Shown piece by piece: positions 53,734-61,428 of a stretch of DNA of 64,000 nt. Each line of letters starts with the position of its first letter. Positions within the stretch are counted from its first letter, which is position 1. The notes under the pieces were generated by a model that worked only from the letters and a program-made list of their open reading frames with translations, was not told the origin of the DNA and ran no database searches. Source of the stretch: Acidobacteriota bacterium (GTDB lineage Bacteria; Acidobacteriota; Blastocatellia; RBC074). The DNA lies in the NCBI GenBank assembly GCA_016196035.1, contig JACPYM010000005.1:62001-126000 (forward strand), written 5' to 3'. The position numbers and the translations under genes were made by a program.

Positions 53734-54654
53734 ATGCAAACACCGCTGGTCTTCACCATCTTCAATCGCCCCGCACTGACCGCGCAGGTTTTGGCTGAAA
53801 TTCGCCGGGCGCGTCCGCGCAAGCTGTTGGTGATTGCGGATGGGCCGCGCGCGCAAGTGCCGGGCGAGCAGGCGCAATGCGAGGCTGCCCGCGCCGTGCT
53901 TGAACAAGTTGATTGGGATTGCGAAGTCCACAAGAATTACGCGGCGGAAAACTTAGGGATACGGCGGCGGATGAGCAGCGGGCTGGCGTGGGTTTTTGCC
54001 CAGACCGAAGCCGCTATCGTGCTGGAAGATGATGGCCTGCCGCATCCAACGTTTTTCCCGTTTTGCGAAGAGTTGCTGGAACGCTATGCCGACGACGAGC
54101 GCGTGATGCATATTTCGGGCAGCAACTTTCAGTTCGGACGGCAGCGCTTTCCGCACAGTTATTATTTTTCGCGCTACAACCACGGCGTCGGCTGGGCGAG
54201 TTGGCGGCGCGCGTGGCGGCATTACGACGCCGAAACGAAACTGTGGCCGGAGGTCAAAGCCCGGGGCCTCTTGCACGATTGGCTGCACGATGGAGGTGAT
54301 ACGCGGGCCGCCGTGCGCGATTGGACGCGAGGGTTTCAGCGCGTGTATGACGGCGAAGTGGATAGCTGGGCCTATTGCTGGACGTTCGCGTGCTGGCTGC
54401 AAAACGGTTTGAGCATCTTGCCGAACGTCAATTTGCTGTCGAACATCGGCTTCGGCGCGGCCAGCACGCACACCCGCAATCGCCGCAGCCGGTTTGCGAA
54501 TATGCCCGTTGCCCCCATTGAGTTCCCGTTGCAACATCCGCCGTATGTGGTGCGCGATGCGCAGGCTGATGCGTTTACGCAACGGAATAACTATCAGCGG
54601 AGTTGGGTAGCGCGGTTGGGCAGTTCGGTTTTACGGATGTTAGCTAAGACATAA
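53734..54654 (+). CDS. Glycosyltransferase (GT-A fold, GT2-like)
   Basis: 306 aa. It reads PLVFTIFNRPALTAQVLAEI, RRARPRKLLVIADGPR, then AIVLEDDGLPHPTFFPFCEE, where EDD is the likely metal-binding acidic site, MHISGSNFQFG and GVGWASWRRAWRHYD. It resembles the group annotated as hemolytic-protein HlpA-like or sugar transferases. Predicted to act on the lipid-linked repeat unit. The start lacks a good ribosome site. The next gene begins 35 bases on. Confidence 0.78.
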   Translation: MQTPLVFTIFNRPALTAQVLAEIRRARPRKLLVIADGPRAQVPGEQAQCEAARAVLEQVDWDCEVHKNYAAENLGIRRRMSSGLAWVFAQTEAAIVLEDDGLPHPTFFPFCEELLERYADDERVMHISGSNFQFGRQRFPHSYYFSRYNHGVGWASWRRAWRHYDAETKLWPEVKARGLLHDWLHDGGDTRAAVRDWTRGFQRVYDGEVDSWAYCWTFACWLQNGLSILPNVNLLSNIGFGAASTHTRNRRSRFANMPVAPIEFPLQHPPYVVRDAQADAFTQRNNYQRSWVARLGSSVLRMLAKT

Positions 54655-54689
54655 ATCGAAGTAGCTTCTTTTCGCAGAGTGTGAGGTAG

Positions 54690-56126
54690 ATGTCGCAAGT
54701 CAGAAACAATATTGATTTGAGCAAAGTAGCGTTTGTGCTGGTCGTACTTTTGGCCAGCATCGGCCTGCTCGTGCGCACTGATATTGCCACCTTTGCGGTG
54801 GCGGTATTGAGTGCAGGCGCGCTATGGTTTTTGTTCAAGAAGCCCGAATTAGCACTTGCCATTCAAATCAACGGCTTTTCCCTTTATCTCTACGTGCTCT
54901 ACAAACTGAAAGTCGAGCCAGAGACAGTGACGACAGCCGGTTTCTATGCCTTTTTGGCTGTGGCCTATTTGGCAGGTGGAATCCATCTGGCCCTCAAGCG
55001 GCGGCGCTTTGAATTGAACCGGATTGATTTCATGTTCGGATTGCTCTTCGCACTGTTCTTCATCAGCTATTTGCTGTTCTCGCTGGATAACCAACAAGCG
55101 ACCCGCAAAATTGGATACGCGCCGTTGCTGGTCATCGCGCCTTACCTTGGCGTCCAATTGCTGATGACCCGCGAACAGATACGCCAGATGCTTTATTACT
55201 GCGCCTTTCTAGCAGTGCTGATGATTCTGCCGGCGTTTTATGAATTGCTGGTGAATCCGATTTATAGCGAGTATGGGCGCTTTTCCATCTACACGTTTGC
55301 CAACAAAGGTGACAACCCGATTCTGTTCGGCATCGCCAATGCTTTACTGATTTTGGTCGTGCTGTTTACCAGCTCGGCCAAGCGCGCCTTCGGACTGCGC
55401 GAAGTCGTGCTCATCCTCCCGGCGGTTTACCTGATGTTGCGCAGCGGCGCACGCGGCCCGGTGGTGAGTTTTGTGGTGGCAATGATTGCTTATGTCGTCT
55501 GGCTAGGACGTGTGCGACCGCAGGTGAAGTTCAAGGTTTTTGCGGTGCTCCTTGTTCTGCTCGTCGCTGCCTACCGGTTTATCCCCGATACGACAGCGAG
55601 TTTTTATGAGGACTTGATCGCGCCGGATGTGCGTCCAGTAGATGTGAATTCGATTCAAGAACGCTTGGTCTTGATTGATCTGGCAATCAAAGACTTTCTG
55701 GCTTATCCGATCATCGGCGTGGGCACGGGCAATGCGACGGGCGGATTGGGTTATCCCCACAACGTGCTGATCGAAGTGGCGGCTGAATTCGGCGCAATCG
55801 GCCTGGTGATTTTCGCCTTGCTCTGCCTTTTTGTAATTCAAGCAGGCCGCAAATATCTGTACACAGAAGGCGAGGATGAGGAACGCTGGCTCATGAATCT
55901 GGTCTTTACGATTTTCATCTTTGCCTTTGTCGAAGCGCTGTTTAGCGCCTATATGGGCGGCGATACGTTGTTCTATAGCTCAATCGGCTTGGTTTCAGCC
56001 GTCGCCAAGCTGTCAGAGAAAGATTCGCTGGTGAAAGCCAAGGCGCTTGATTATTTGCGTTATCGCGAACGTGTGAGCGAGGACCTACCGAATGTCGCAG
56101 GGCTGGCTGAAGACAGCGGTTATTGA
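54690..56126 (+). CDS. O-antigen ligase/polymerase-family membrane protein (copy 2, Wzy-like)
   Basis: 478 aa, with about 11-12 membrane segments (VAFVLVVLLASIGLLV, FMFGLLFALFFISYLLF). The periplasmic Wzy_C loop and motif are visible as RLVLIDLAIKDFLAYPIIGV, GTGNATGGLGYPHN and VLIEVAAEFGAIGLVIFA. One of this protein and the 43410 protein is probably the polymerase; which one cannot be told. Ribosome site GAGG. It is followed by a REP-like cluster. Confidence 0.88.
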   Translation: MSQVRNNIDLSKVAFVLVVLLASIGLLVRTDIATFAVAVLSAGALWFLFKKPELALAIQINGFSLYLYVLYKLKVEPETVTTAGFYAFLAVAYLAGGIHLALKRRRFELNRIDFMFGLLFALFFISYLLFSLDNQQATRKIGYAPLLVIAPYLGVQLLMTREQIRQMLYYCAFLAVLMILPAFYELLVNPIYSEYGRFSIYTFANKGDNPILFGIANALLILVVLFTSSAKRAFGLREVVLILPAVYLMLRSGARGPVVSFVVAMIAYVVWLGRVRPQVKFKVFAVLLVLLVAAYRFIPDTTASFYEDLIAPDVRPVDVNSIQERLVLIDLAIKDFLAYPIIGVGTGNATGGLGYPHNVLIEVAAEFGAIGLVIFALLCLFVIQAGRKYLYTEGEDEERWLMNLVFTIFIFAFVEALFSAYMGGDTLFYSSIGLVSAVAKLSEKDSLVKAKALDYLRYRERVSEDLPNVAGLAEDSGY

Positions 56127-56175
56127 CCAGCAACTTTGAACCATCAATCAGTTAATCAAACCCAGGTTGTCATTC

Positions 56176-56457
56176 CTGGGAGCGCAGGCGCCCTGATCTT
56201 ATTGGCGAATGTATGGTGTGCGTGGCAAGCCCTGAAAGGGCGAAATTCAATAGCCGGGGGCAACGCCCCCGGCGCGCGCGAAGACAGTTCCCGGCCCTGA
56301 CAGGGCCGTATTTGTAACCGGATGCGACCCCTTCAGGGTCGAGAGATGACACGTGCCTTCCCGTGGGCGGTGCCCACGGCTATTAAATGTCGCCCCTTCA
56401 GGGCATTAAAGCCAGCGTGGTGAGTTCGCCAGATCAGGGATGCCTGCGGCTCCCAGG
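56176..56457. repeat. Second cluster of REP-like palindromes with nested outer arms
   Basis: Outer arms CCTGGGAGCGCAGGCGCCCT (56176) and AGATCAGGGATGCCTGCGGC (56431) pair imperfectly. Inside are GCCCTGAAAGGGC (56229), CCGGGGGCAACGCCCCCGG (56254), GGCCCTGACAGGGCC (56294), GACCCCTTCAGGGTC (56326), CGTGGGCGGTGCCCACGG (56362) and GCCCCTTCAGGGC (56392). The interval 56127-56482 has no supported gene. Confidence 0.9.
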
Positions 56458-56482
56458 GAGTGGCCGCGTTCAGGCAGTTTCT

Positions 56483-57667
56483 ATGCGTATTGTCATTGAC
56501 GGCACAGCGGCGATGAGCGGCGGCAAAGTCTACCTCGCCCACTTGCTGCCGCAACTGGCGCGGCTGGCGGCGGGGCACGAATTGATCGTGCTGCACAACG
56601 GCGATCTGGCGGCGGTCGAAACCGAAATGGCGAACGGCACACCTGCCGCGCAATTGCGGATGCAGCGCGTCGAAGGCTTGGCGGCCACCAATCGCGTCTG
56701 GATTGGCAAGGCTGTTGTAAAACTGTTCTGGCGGTTGGTCGTGTTCCCCTGGCATCTGTGGCGGCTGCAACCGGAGGTGCTGTTTTCCAACGCCGGGTAT
56801 GCGCCGGGCTGGTTGCCACGCCGCACGCGGCTGGTGTTGGCGCTGCACAATTCGATGCCGTTGCGCGCCGAACTGATTGCGAACGAACGTTCGACGCTGC
56901 GGCGCTGGCGCTTGCGGTTGTTGCGTCGGTTGATGGGGCGGGCGGCGCGGTGCAGCGCGGCGACGATTGTCTTCAGCCACGATACGCGAGAGCGTGTGCG
57001 CGCGAGTTTCGGCATCACCGAGAATACGCTGGCCGTCGTGCATCACGGCATTGATTGGGGCGCGGCGGAACGGGCGCAGCCGCTGGACGAAGGCGTGTTG
57101 CGGCGCTTCGGCTTGACGCAACCTTATCTGCTTTTTGTTTCGCAATTCCATCGCTACAAAAACCTGGGCACGCTGGTGGCGGCGTTTGCGCGGGTGCGCG
57201 CGCGGCATCCGGCATTGCAATTGGCGCTGGTGGGCGATCAGGCTGATGCCGATTACTGGCGCGAGATTGAAACGCAAATCGTGGCGTTGGGCCTGACGGG
57301 CAACATCGTGCAAGTGCCAGGTTGCGCGCGCGAACAGTTGCAACATGTCTATCGCGGGGCGCTCGCTTTCGTGCATCCCTCGCTGGCCGAGACGTGTTCG
57401 TTCCCGTTGTTGGAAGCCTTGGCGTTGGGGGTGCCTGTGGCCGCTGCGCGGATGAGCGCTTTGCCTGAAATCGCCGGTGAGGCGGCGTTGTATTTCGAGC
57501 CTTATGACGTGGCGGAGTTGGCGGCGGTGTTGGAGCGGCTGGTCGTGGATGAAGCGTTGCGTGGGGAATTGCGCGAAAAAGCAATTGAGCGCGCACAGAT
57601 GTTTTCGTGGGCAGCGGCGGCGCGGCAGACGCTGGAAGTGTTGGAGGCGGTGGGGCGGCGGCATTAG
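56483..57667 (+). CDS. Glycosyltransferase family 4-type (GT-B fold)
   Basis: 394 aa from ATG 56483, where the conserved start MRIVIDGTAAMSGGKVYLAH lies; the open frame upstream only crosses repeats. The Rossmann-like C-terminal half shows LLFVSQFHRYKNLGTLVAAF, LALVGDQADADYW, FVHPSLAETCSFPLLEALAL and GVPVAAARMSALPEIAGEAA, the GT4 donor-binding region with the ExxxxxP...E pattern. It probably adds a hexose to the repeat unit. The stop TAG (57665-57667) is supplied by hairpin element D. Last gene of the polysaccharide block. Confidence 0.9.
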   Translation: MRIVIDGTAAMSGGKVYLAHLLPQLARLAAGHELIVLHNGDLAAVETEMANGTPAAQLRMQRVEGLAATNRVWIGKAVVKLFWRLVVFPWHLWRLQPEVLFSNAGYAPGWLPRRTRLVLALHNSMPLRAELIANERSTLRRWRLRLLRRLMGRAARCSAATIVFSHDTRERVRASFGITENTLAVVHHGIDWGAAERAQPLDEGVLRRFGLTQPYLLFVSQFHRYKNLGTLVAAFARVRARHPALQLALVGDQADADYWREIETQIVALGLTGNIVQVPGCAREQLQHVYRGALAFVHPSLAETCSFPLLEALALGVPVAAARMSALPEIAGEAALYFEPYDVAELAAVLERLVVDEALRGELREKAIERAQMFSWAAAARQTLEVLEAVGRRH

Positions 57668-57848
57668 ATCAGTTTGCAATTGAATGTACGGGGTCGTGTG
57701 CAGCGCCGGGACGGTACCGCGCGCGTGAGCAAGCGGCGGGTCAAGCAAGGCCCAGCGACACAACCGCGCCGTCTCCGCTTGCTGACGCGCGCGGTACCGT
57801 CCCGCTGCTCCGCGCTTTTCCCGTACATTCAATTACAAACTGATCTAA
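57664..57848. repeat. MITE-like hairpin element D (TTAGATCAG termini)
   Basis: 185 bp. The outer 29-base arms (57664-57692, TTAGATCAGTTTGCAATTGA...; 57820-57848) match at 28 of 29 positions. The inner 30-base arms (57707-57736 against 57775-57804; GGTACCGCGCGCGTGAGCAA core) differ at one position. It lies exactly between two convergent genes and carries the stop codons of both. No ORF inside. Confidence 0.92.
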
Positions 57849-58567
57849 AGATCGCCGCACAGATGTTGCAACAACGCCACGCCCGTGATGGCGGCGGTTT
57901 CCGCACGCAGAATGCGCGCGCCCAGATGCACAGGCACGAAGCCGTGTTGCGTGGCTACCTCCAATTCAGTCTCGCTCCAACCGCCTTCTGAGGCGACGGC
58001 GACGCAGGCGGAATTTGCCGTTGGCGGCAACGCATGCAACCGTTGCCCGCCGTGTTCTGACAAGATCAGTTTCAGGCTGCTGATTTCTTCAGCGCAAAAT
58101 TTCGGCCAACTCTGCGGCTCAGCAATTTCGACCAACGTGCGCCGCCCGCATTGTTTCAACGCTTCGAGCGTGATGCGTTGCCACCGTTGCAGTTTGTGTT
58201 CGGCTTTGAGTTGCCGGATGTCGCTGTGTTCGGTTAGCAGCGGGACAAGGCGGGTGACACCGAGTTCGGTGGCCTTTTGCACGACCCAATCGAATTTGTC
58301 GCCTTTGAGCAGGGCGACGGCCAGCGTGAGTTGCAGCGGCGATTCGACCGTGTTGGTGAGTTGCTCGATGATCGTAAGTTCAGCGCCGCGCCTGCCGACT
58401 TGATTGATTTCACAGACGTATTCCTGTCCGCAGCCGTCAAAGGCAAAAACCGGCGCGCCGACGGGCAGGCGCAAGACGCGCGCGAGATGATGCGCTTCGT
58501 CATCGGCGAGGGTGATGAGTGCGCCGTTGATTTGTGCGGGTGGCGCGTAAAAGCGATGGCGTTGCAT
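57845..58567 (-). CDS. rsmE: 16S rRNA m3U1498 methyltransferase RsmE
   Basis: 240 aa. The N-terminal PUA-like domain begins MQRHRFYAPPAQINGALITL, with HHLARVLRLPVGAPV. The SPOUT-fold methyltransferase part shows ALLKGDKFDWVVQKATELGV, TRLVPLLTEHSD and LEALKQCGRRTLVEI, ending LGARILRAETAAITGVALLQ, which forms the AdoMet-binding knot. It methylates N3 of U1498 in 16S rRNA. It sits downstream of prmA on the same strand, a frequent pairing. Its stop codon (57845-57847) lies within element D. Confidence 0.95.
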   Translation of the reverse strand: MQRHRFYAPPAQINGALITLADDEAHHLARVLRLPVGAPVFAFDGCGQEYVCEINQVGRRGAELTIIEQLTNTVESPLQLTLAVALLKGDKFDWVVQKATELGVTRLVPLLTEHSDIRQLKAEHKLQRWQRITLEALKQCGRRTLVEIAEPQSWPKFCAEEISSLKLILSEHGGQRLHALPPTANSACVAVASEGGWSETELEVATQHGFVPVHLGARILRAETAAITGVALLQHLCGDL

Positions 58568-58599
58568 AGGTGCCCAATAATTGAACTCGAAAACATTAA

Positions 58600-58702
58600 A
58601 CAGGCTGGACAGGGTTTTCAGGATTCACAGGAAGCAGGGAAGCTGGAACACCATTTCTTTCCAGGCCCATCCTGTGAATCCTGAAAACCCTGTCCAGCCT
58701 GT
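58600..58702. repeat. Perfect 33-bp inverted repeat between prmA and rsmE
   Basis: Left arm 58600-58632 (ACAGGCTGGACAGGGTTTTC...) is the exact reverse complement of right arm 58670-58702, around a 37-base spacer. It lies between the end of prmA and the start of rsmE and would fold into a strong hairpin in their shared transcript. Confidence 0.92.
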
Positions 58703-58722
58703 GCAAATGCTTCCAGGTTACA

Positions 58723-59619
58723 TCAGATGCGTTGAGTTTTTTGCGAGCGCAGCGCGAACGAAACCCATTCGCCGTCGGGTTTGCTTTCCAGCAAATCAAA
58801 GCTACAACGGGCGAGCAGCGAGAGCACGTCGTCGCCCTGTTCGCGCAGGATGCCGGAGACGATGAGCGTGCCCTGGCCCTTGATGACTTGGGTGAAATTG
58901 GGCGCGAGGTCGGCGATCACATCAGCGGTCAGGTTGGCCAGCACGACATCGAATTCCTGGCCGCGATACGACGAGAGTTTGTTGACCTCCAGCGTCAAGG
59001 CGTCGCTGACCTCGTTGATCTCGGCGTTTTCTTCAGCGACGATGATGGCTTCGGGGTCAACGTCAAAGCCGATGACTTGCGCGTTGGGCGCGAGCTTCAA
59101 CGCCGCAATCGCCAGAATGCCCGTGCCGGTGCCGACATCCAACAAGGCGGGGGCGTTCGTTTTGGGCGGCCAGTATTTTTCGAGCAGTTCCAAACAGCCG
59201 CGCGTCGTTTCGTGCGTGCCGGTGCCAAAGGCCATGCCGGGATCAATTTGAATGAGCAAGCGTGCGGTCGCGTCCACCTGTGCGCGTTTCCACGACGGCG
59301 TGACCAGTAGCCGCGCGCCGATCTCCATCGGCTCGTAACCTTTTTTCCACTCGGCCAGCCAATCCTGATCCGCAACGGTCAGGGCTTCGAGTTTTTGTAA
59401 GGCAGTGGCGGGCAGGCCGATGAACCCCAACGCACGTTCAATCTCAGTTCGTAACTTTGCTGCATCGGGCGCAGCGTCGAAATAGGCGCGCAATGACAGG
59501 CGGTCAGGCGTGTCTTCCGAAACTTCGATGCCAGTCGTGCCTGCGTTCCAAAGCTGCGGTGTGACAGCCTGTTCGGCGGCTTTGGCGATTTCCAGTTCTA
59601 GTGCATGCCAGATTTTCAT
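58723..59619 (-). CDS. prmA: Ribosomal protein L11 methyltransferase PrmA
   Basis: 298 aa. N-terminal L11-recognition part (TGIEVSEDTPDRLSLRAYF), then VADQDWLAEWKKGYEPMEIG and IDPGMAFGTGTHETTRGCLE, hallmark PrmA sequences. The AdoMet site is LLDVGTGTGILAIAALKLAP, then VLANLTADVIADLAP, the NLxx motif. It trimethylates ribosomal protein L11. First gene of a probable prmA-rsmE unit. Confidence 0.96.
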   Translation of the reverse strand: MKIWHALELEIAKAAEQAVTPQLWNAGTTGIEVSEDTPDRLSLRAYFDAAPDAAKLRTEIERALGFIGLPATALQKLEALTVADQDWLAEWKKGYEPMEIGARLLVTPSWKRAQVDATARLLIQIDPGMAFGTGTHETTRGCLELLEKYWPPKTNAPALLDVGTGTGILAIAALKLAPNAQVIGFDVDPEAIIVAEENAEINEVSDALTLEVNKLSSYRGQEFDVVLANLTADVIADLAPNFTQVIKGQGTLIVSGILREQGDDVLSLLARCSFDLLESKPDGEWVSFALRSQKTQRI

Positions 59620-59639
59620 TTGAGATTTGCTACGGTTGC

Positions 59640-59745
59640 CGGCGGGCTTTAGCGAAAGAGGTTTCGCCGCGGATGTACGCAGACCAACGCAGATGAATAA
59701 CAGGTTTTATCCGCGTATTTCTGCGCTCATCTGCGGCTTGCTCTT
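59640..59745. repeat. Imperfect inverted repeat of the CGCAGATGAA type
   Basis: Left part CCGCGGATGTACGCAGACCA (about 59670) with CGCAGATGAATAAC, right part TTTCTGCGCTCATCTGCGGC (about 59722). It is related to the sequence at 43292-43409. It fills the gap between era and prmA. Confidence 0.55.
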
Positions 59746-59747
59746 CA

Positions 59748-60842
59748 CTACCCCAGTTTGGTTTCTTCGATGCCGAGTTCATCCAGCAAATGCGGATCGT
59801 TGCGCCATTGTTCTTGCACGCGCACAAACAGGAAGAGGCGCACCGGACGGTTGAGCAGTTTGCGGATGTCGCGGCGCGCGCGCGTGCCGATGGTTTTGAG
59901 CATGTGGCCCTGCTTGCCGATCAGGATCGGTTTTTGCGAGTCGCGCTCGACATAGATCACGCAATTGATTTCCGTCACGTCTTCTGTTTCTTCCCACAGT
60001 TCGGTGCGCACCGCGGTGACATAAGGGATTTCGTCGCCCGTGATTTCCAGAATCTTTTCGCGCACGATTTCGGCGGCGAGCGTGCGTTCCATCTCGTCGG
60101 TGAACAGTTCCGGTTCATAGAGCGGCGGCCCCGTGGGCAAATGTTCGAGCAGCTTGCTGACCAGCACATCCTGATTGGCGCCCGTGCGCGCCGAGAGCGG
60201 CAGGATTTCAGCAAATTCGTATTCGTGCCGGTAATCTTCGATCAGCGGCAGCAGCGCTTTTTTGTCTTTGACCAAATCAATTTTGTTGAGCAGCAAAAAG
60301 GTTGGCTTCTTGGCCTCTTTGACCAAATCCAGCGTAAAACGTTCGCCCTGGCCGAAGCGTTGGGTGACATCGCGCATCAGCAATACGACATCCACTTGCA
60401 GCAGCGCGTCGGAGACGAAGCCCATCATGCGGCGGTTGAGCGCGTAACCTGGTTTGTGCACGCCGGGGGTGTCTACGAAAACGATCTGGCCTTCCGGGCG
60501 ATTGACGATGCCGCGAATGCGCGTGCGCGTGGTTTGCGGTTTGTTTGAAACGGCGGCAATGTGTTCGCCGATCAGGGCGTTGAGCAAGGTGGACTTGCCC
60601 GCGTTCGGGCGACCGATCAGCGCGGCAAAACCGGCTTTGAAATTAGCGTATTTCGGATCAGGGATTGGGGCTTCTGCTTTCGGCGGGAGGTAGATGACGG
60701 AATCATCCGATTGCGGATTGTGGATTGCGGATTCAACCGATTGCGGATTGGGGATTGCGGATTGCGGATTTAACTCTGGTTCCGCGTTCTGGGTTTCAGA
60801 GGGCTGTTCATCATCAAGATCAAGCTTTGGTTGTTCATTCAT
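59748..60842 (-). CDS. era: GTPase Era with a repeat-derived N-terminal extension
   Basis: 364 aa, about 60 more than usual. The extension (about 1-65) contains NPQSAIPNPQSVESAIHNPQ, encoded by heptanucleotide arrays. Era proper starts about 66: G1 GRPNAGKSTLLNALIG, G3 VDTPGVHKPG, G4 LLLNKIDLVK, G5 LSARTG. The C-terminal KH domain has PILIGKQGHMLKTIGTRARR. Era binds 16S rRNA and helps mature the 30S subunit at the inner membrane. A later start (Met or GTG) that omits the extension was not found near residue 65, so the extension may be translated. Upstream of its start two further AATCCGC units occur. Confidence 0.93.
   Translation of the reverse strand: MNEQPKLDLDDEQPSETQNAEPELNPQSAIPNPQSVESAIHNPQSDDSVIYLPPKAEAPIPDPKYANFKAGFAALIGRPNAGKSTLLNALIGEHIAAVSNKPQTTRTRIRGIVNRPEGQIVFVDTPGVHKPGYALNRRMMGFVSDALLQVDVVLLMRDVTQRFGQGERFTLDLVKEAKKPTFLLLNKIDLVKDKKALLPLIEDYRHEYEFAEILPLSARTGANQDVLVSKLLEHLPTGPPLYEPELFTDEMERTLAAEIVREKILEITGDEIPYVTAVRTELWEETEDVTEINCVIYVERDSQKPILIGKQGHMLKTIGTRARRDIRKLLNRPVRLFLFVRVQEQWRNDPHLLDELGIEETKLG
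60710..60770. repeat. Heptanucleotide arrays ATTGCGG inside era
   Basis: Units at 60710-60730 (three, one degenerate) and 60740-60767 (four, one degenerate), each followed by ATT, interrupt the N-terminal extension of era. The same unit occurs at 5840-5870 in a regulator gene and at 60856-60869 just upstream of era. Confidence 0.85.
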
Positions 60843-60876
60843 TGGGTAGTCTCAAAATCCGCAATCCGCAATCAAA

Positions 60877-61377
60877 TTAGGCAAAAGGGTTTTCATCGGC
60901 GCTCGGCCCGTAAATCGAAGGCAGCGGCACATCGAGGGCGCGCAGGTAAGTCGAGAGTTGGCCGCGATGGTGGTACCAGTGGTTGAGCATGATCGAGCGC
61001 ACGATGCCGATGCGCGGCGCGGCCAGCACGGTCTTGCCGCCATTCGTCACCGAAAAAGTCGCCAGCATGCGGGCGTCGTCCCACTGGCCGAGCAGTTCTT
61101 TGGCCTGGGCCACGCTGCCATCGAGCAAGGGCAGCAACTCCGCCGCCGCACCGACCGCTGGCGGGTTGCCAAAGTCGGGGACTTCAAACGTATCCAGGTT
61201 TAGAAACGAGGCGATGCCGCCGGGGATCGTGGCGACGTGGTAGGCCAATTGACCAAGCGTCATGGCCTTTGGCCCCGGACAATAATCGAGTTTGTCCGTG
61301 GGGACGCGCTCCAGCACCCGTTTGGTGGTGGCAGCTTCCTGTTCGAGTTCCGGCAAAATTGAATCAGCGATGCTCAT
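60877..61377 (-). CDS. DinB-family (DUF664-like) putative metal-dependent protein
   Basis: 166 aa, behind AAAGGAG. A four-helix bundle pattern is suggested by AMTLGQLAYHVATIPGGIA and IMLNHWYHHRGQLSTYLRAL; the histidines in AYHV and HWYHHRGQ are the expected metal ligands. Members include bacillithiol/mycothiol-type transferases and proteins of unknown role. The substrate is not evident. It lies upstream of era on the same strand, 34 bases away. Confidence 0.88.
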   Translation of the reverse strand: MSIADSILPELEQEAATTKRVLERVPTDKLDYCPGPKAMTLGQLAYHVATIPGGIASFLNLDTFEVPDFGNPPAVGAAAELLPLLDGSVAQAKELLGQWDDARMLATFSVTNGGKTVLAAPRIGIVRSIMLNHWYHHRGQLSTYLRALDVPLPSIYGPSADENPFA

Positions 61378-61428
61378 GAGACTTTGCTCCTTTGGATAGC
61401 GTTTAAGGTTGATGGTTGGTGGTGAAAA

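Noticed and set aside
34242-57667. An exosortase-linked (EpsH/XrtA) polysaccharide locus.
   Set aside because: asnB and Wzc-like genes fit such loci, but no exosortase or PEP-CTERM protein was found in the window.
56333-57832. A 499-aa minus-strand open frame opposite the GT4 gene.
   Set aside because: It runs through REP-like and MITE-like repeats and has a Gln/Arg-rich shadow composition.
57664-57848. An insertion sequence.
   Set aside because: 185 bp is too short for a transposase and no transposase is present in the window; MITE-like is the safer term.
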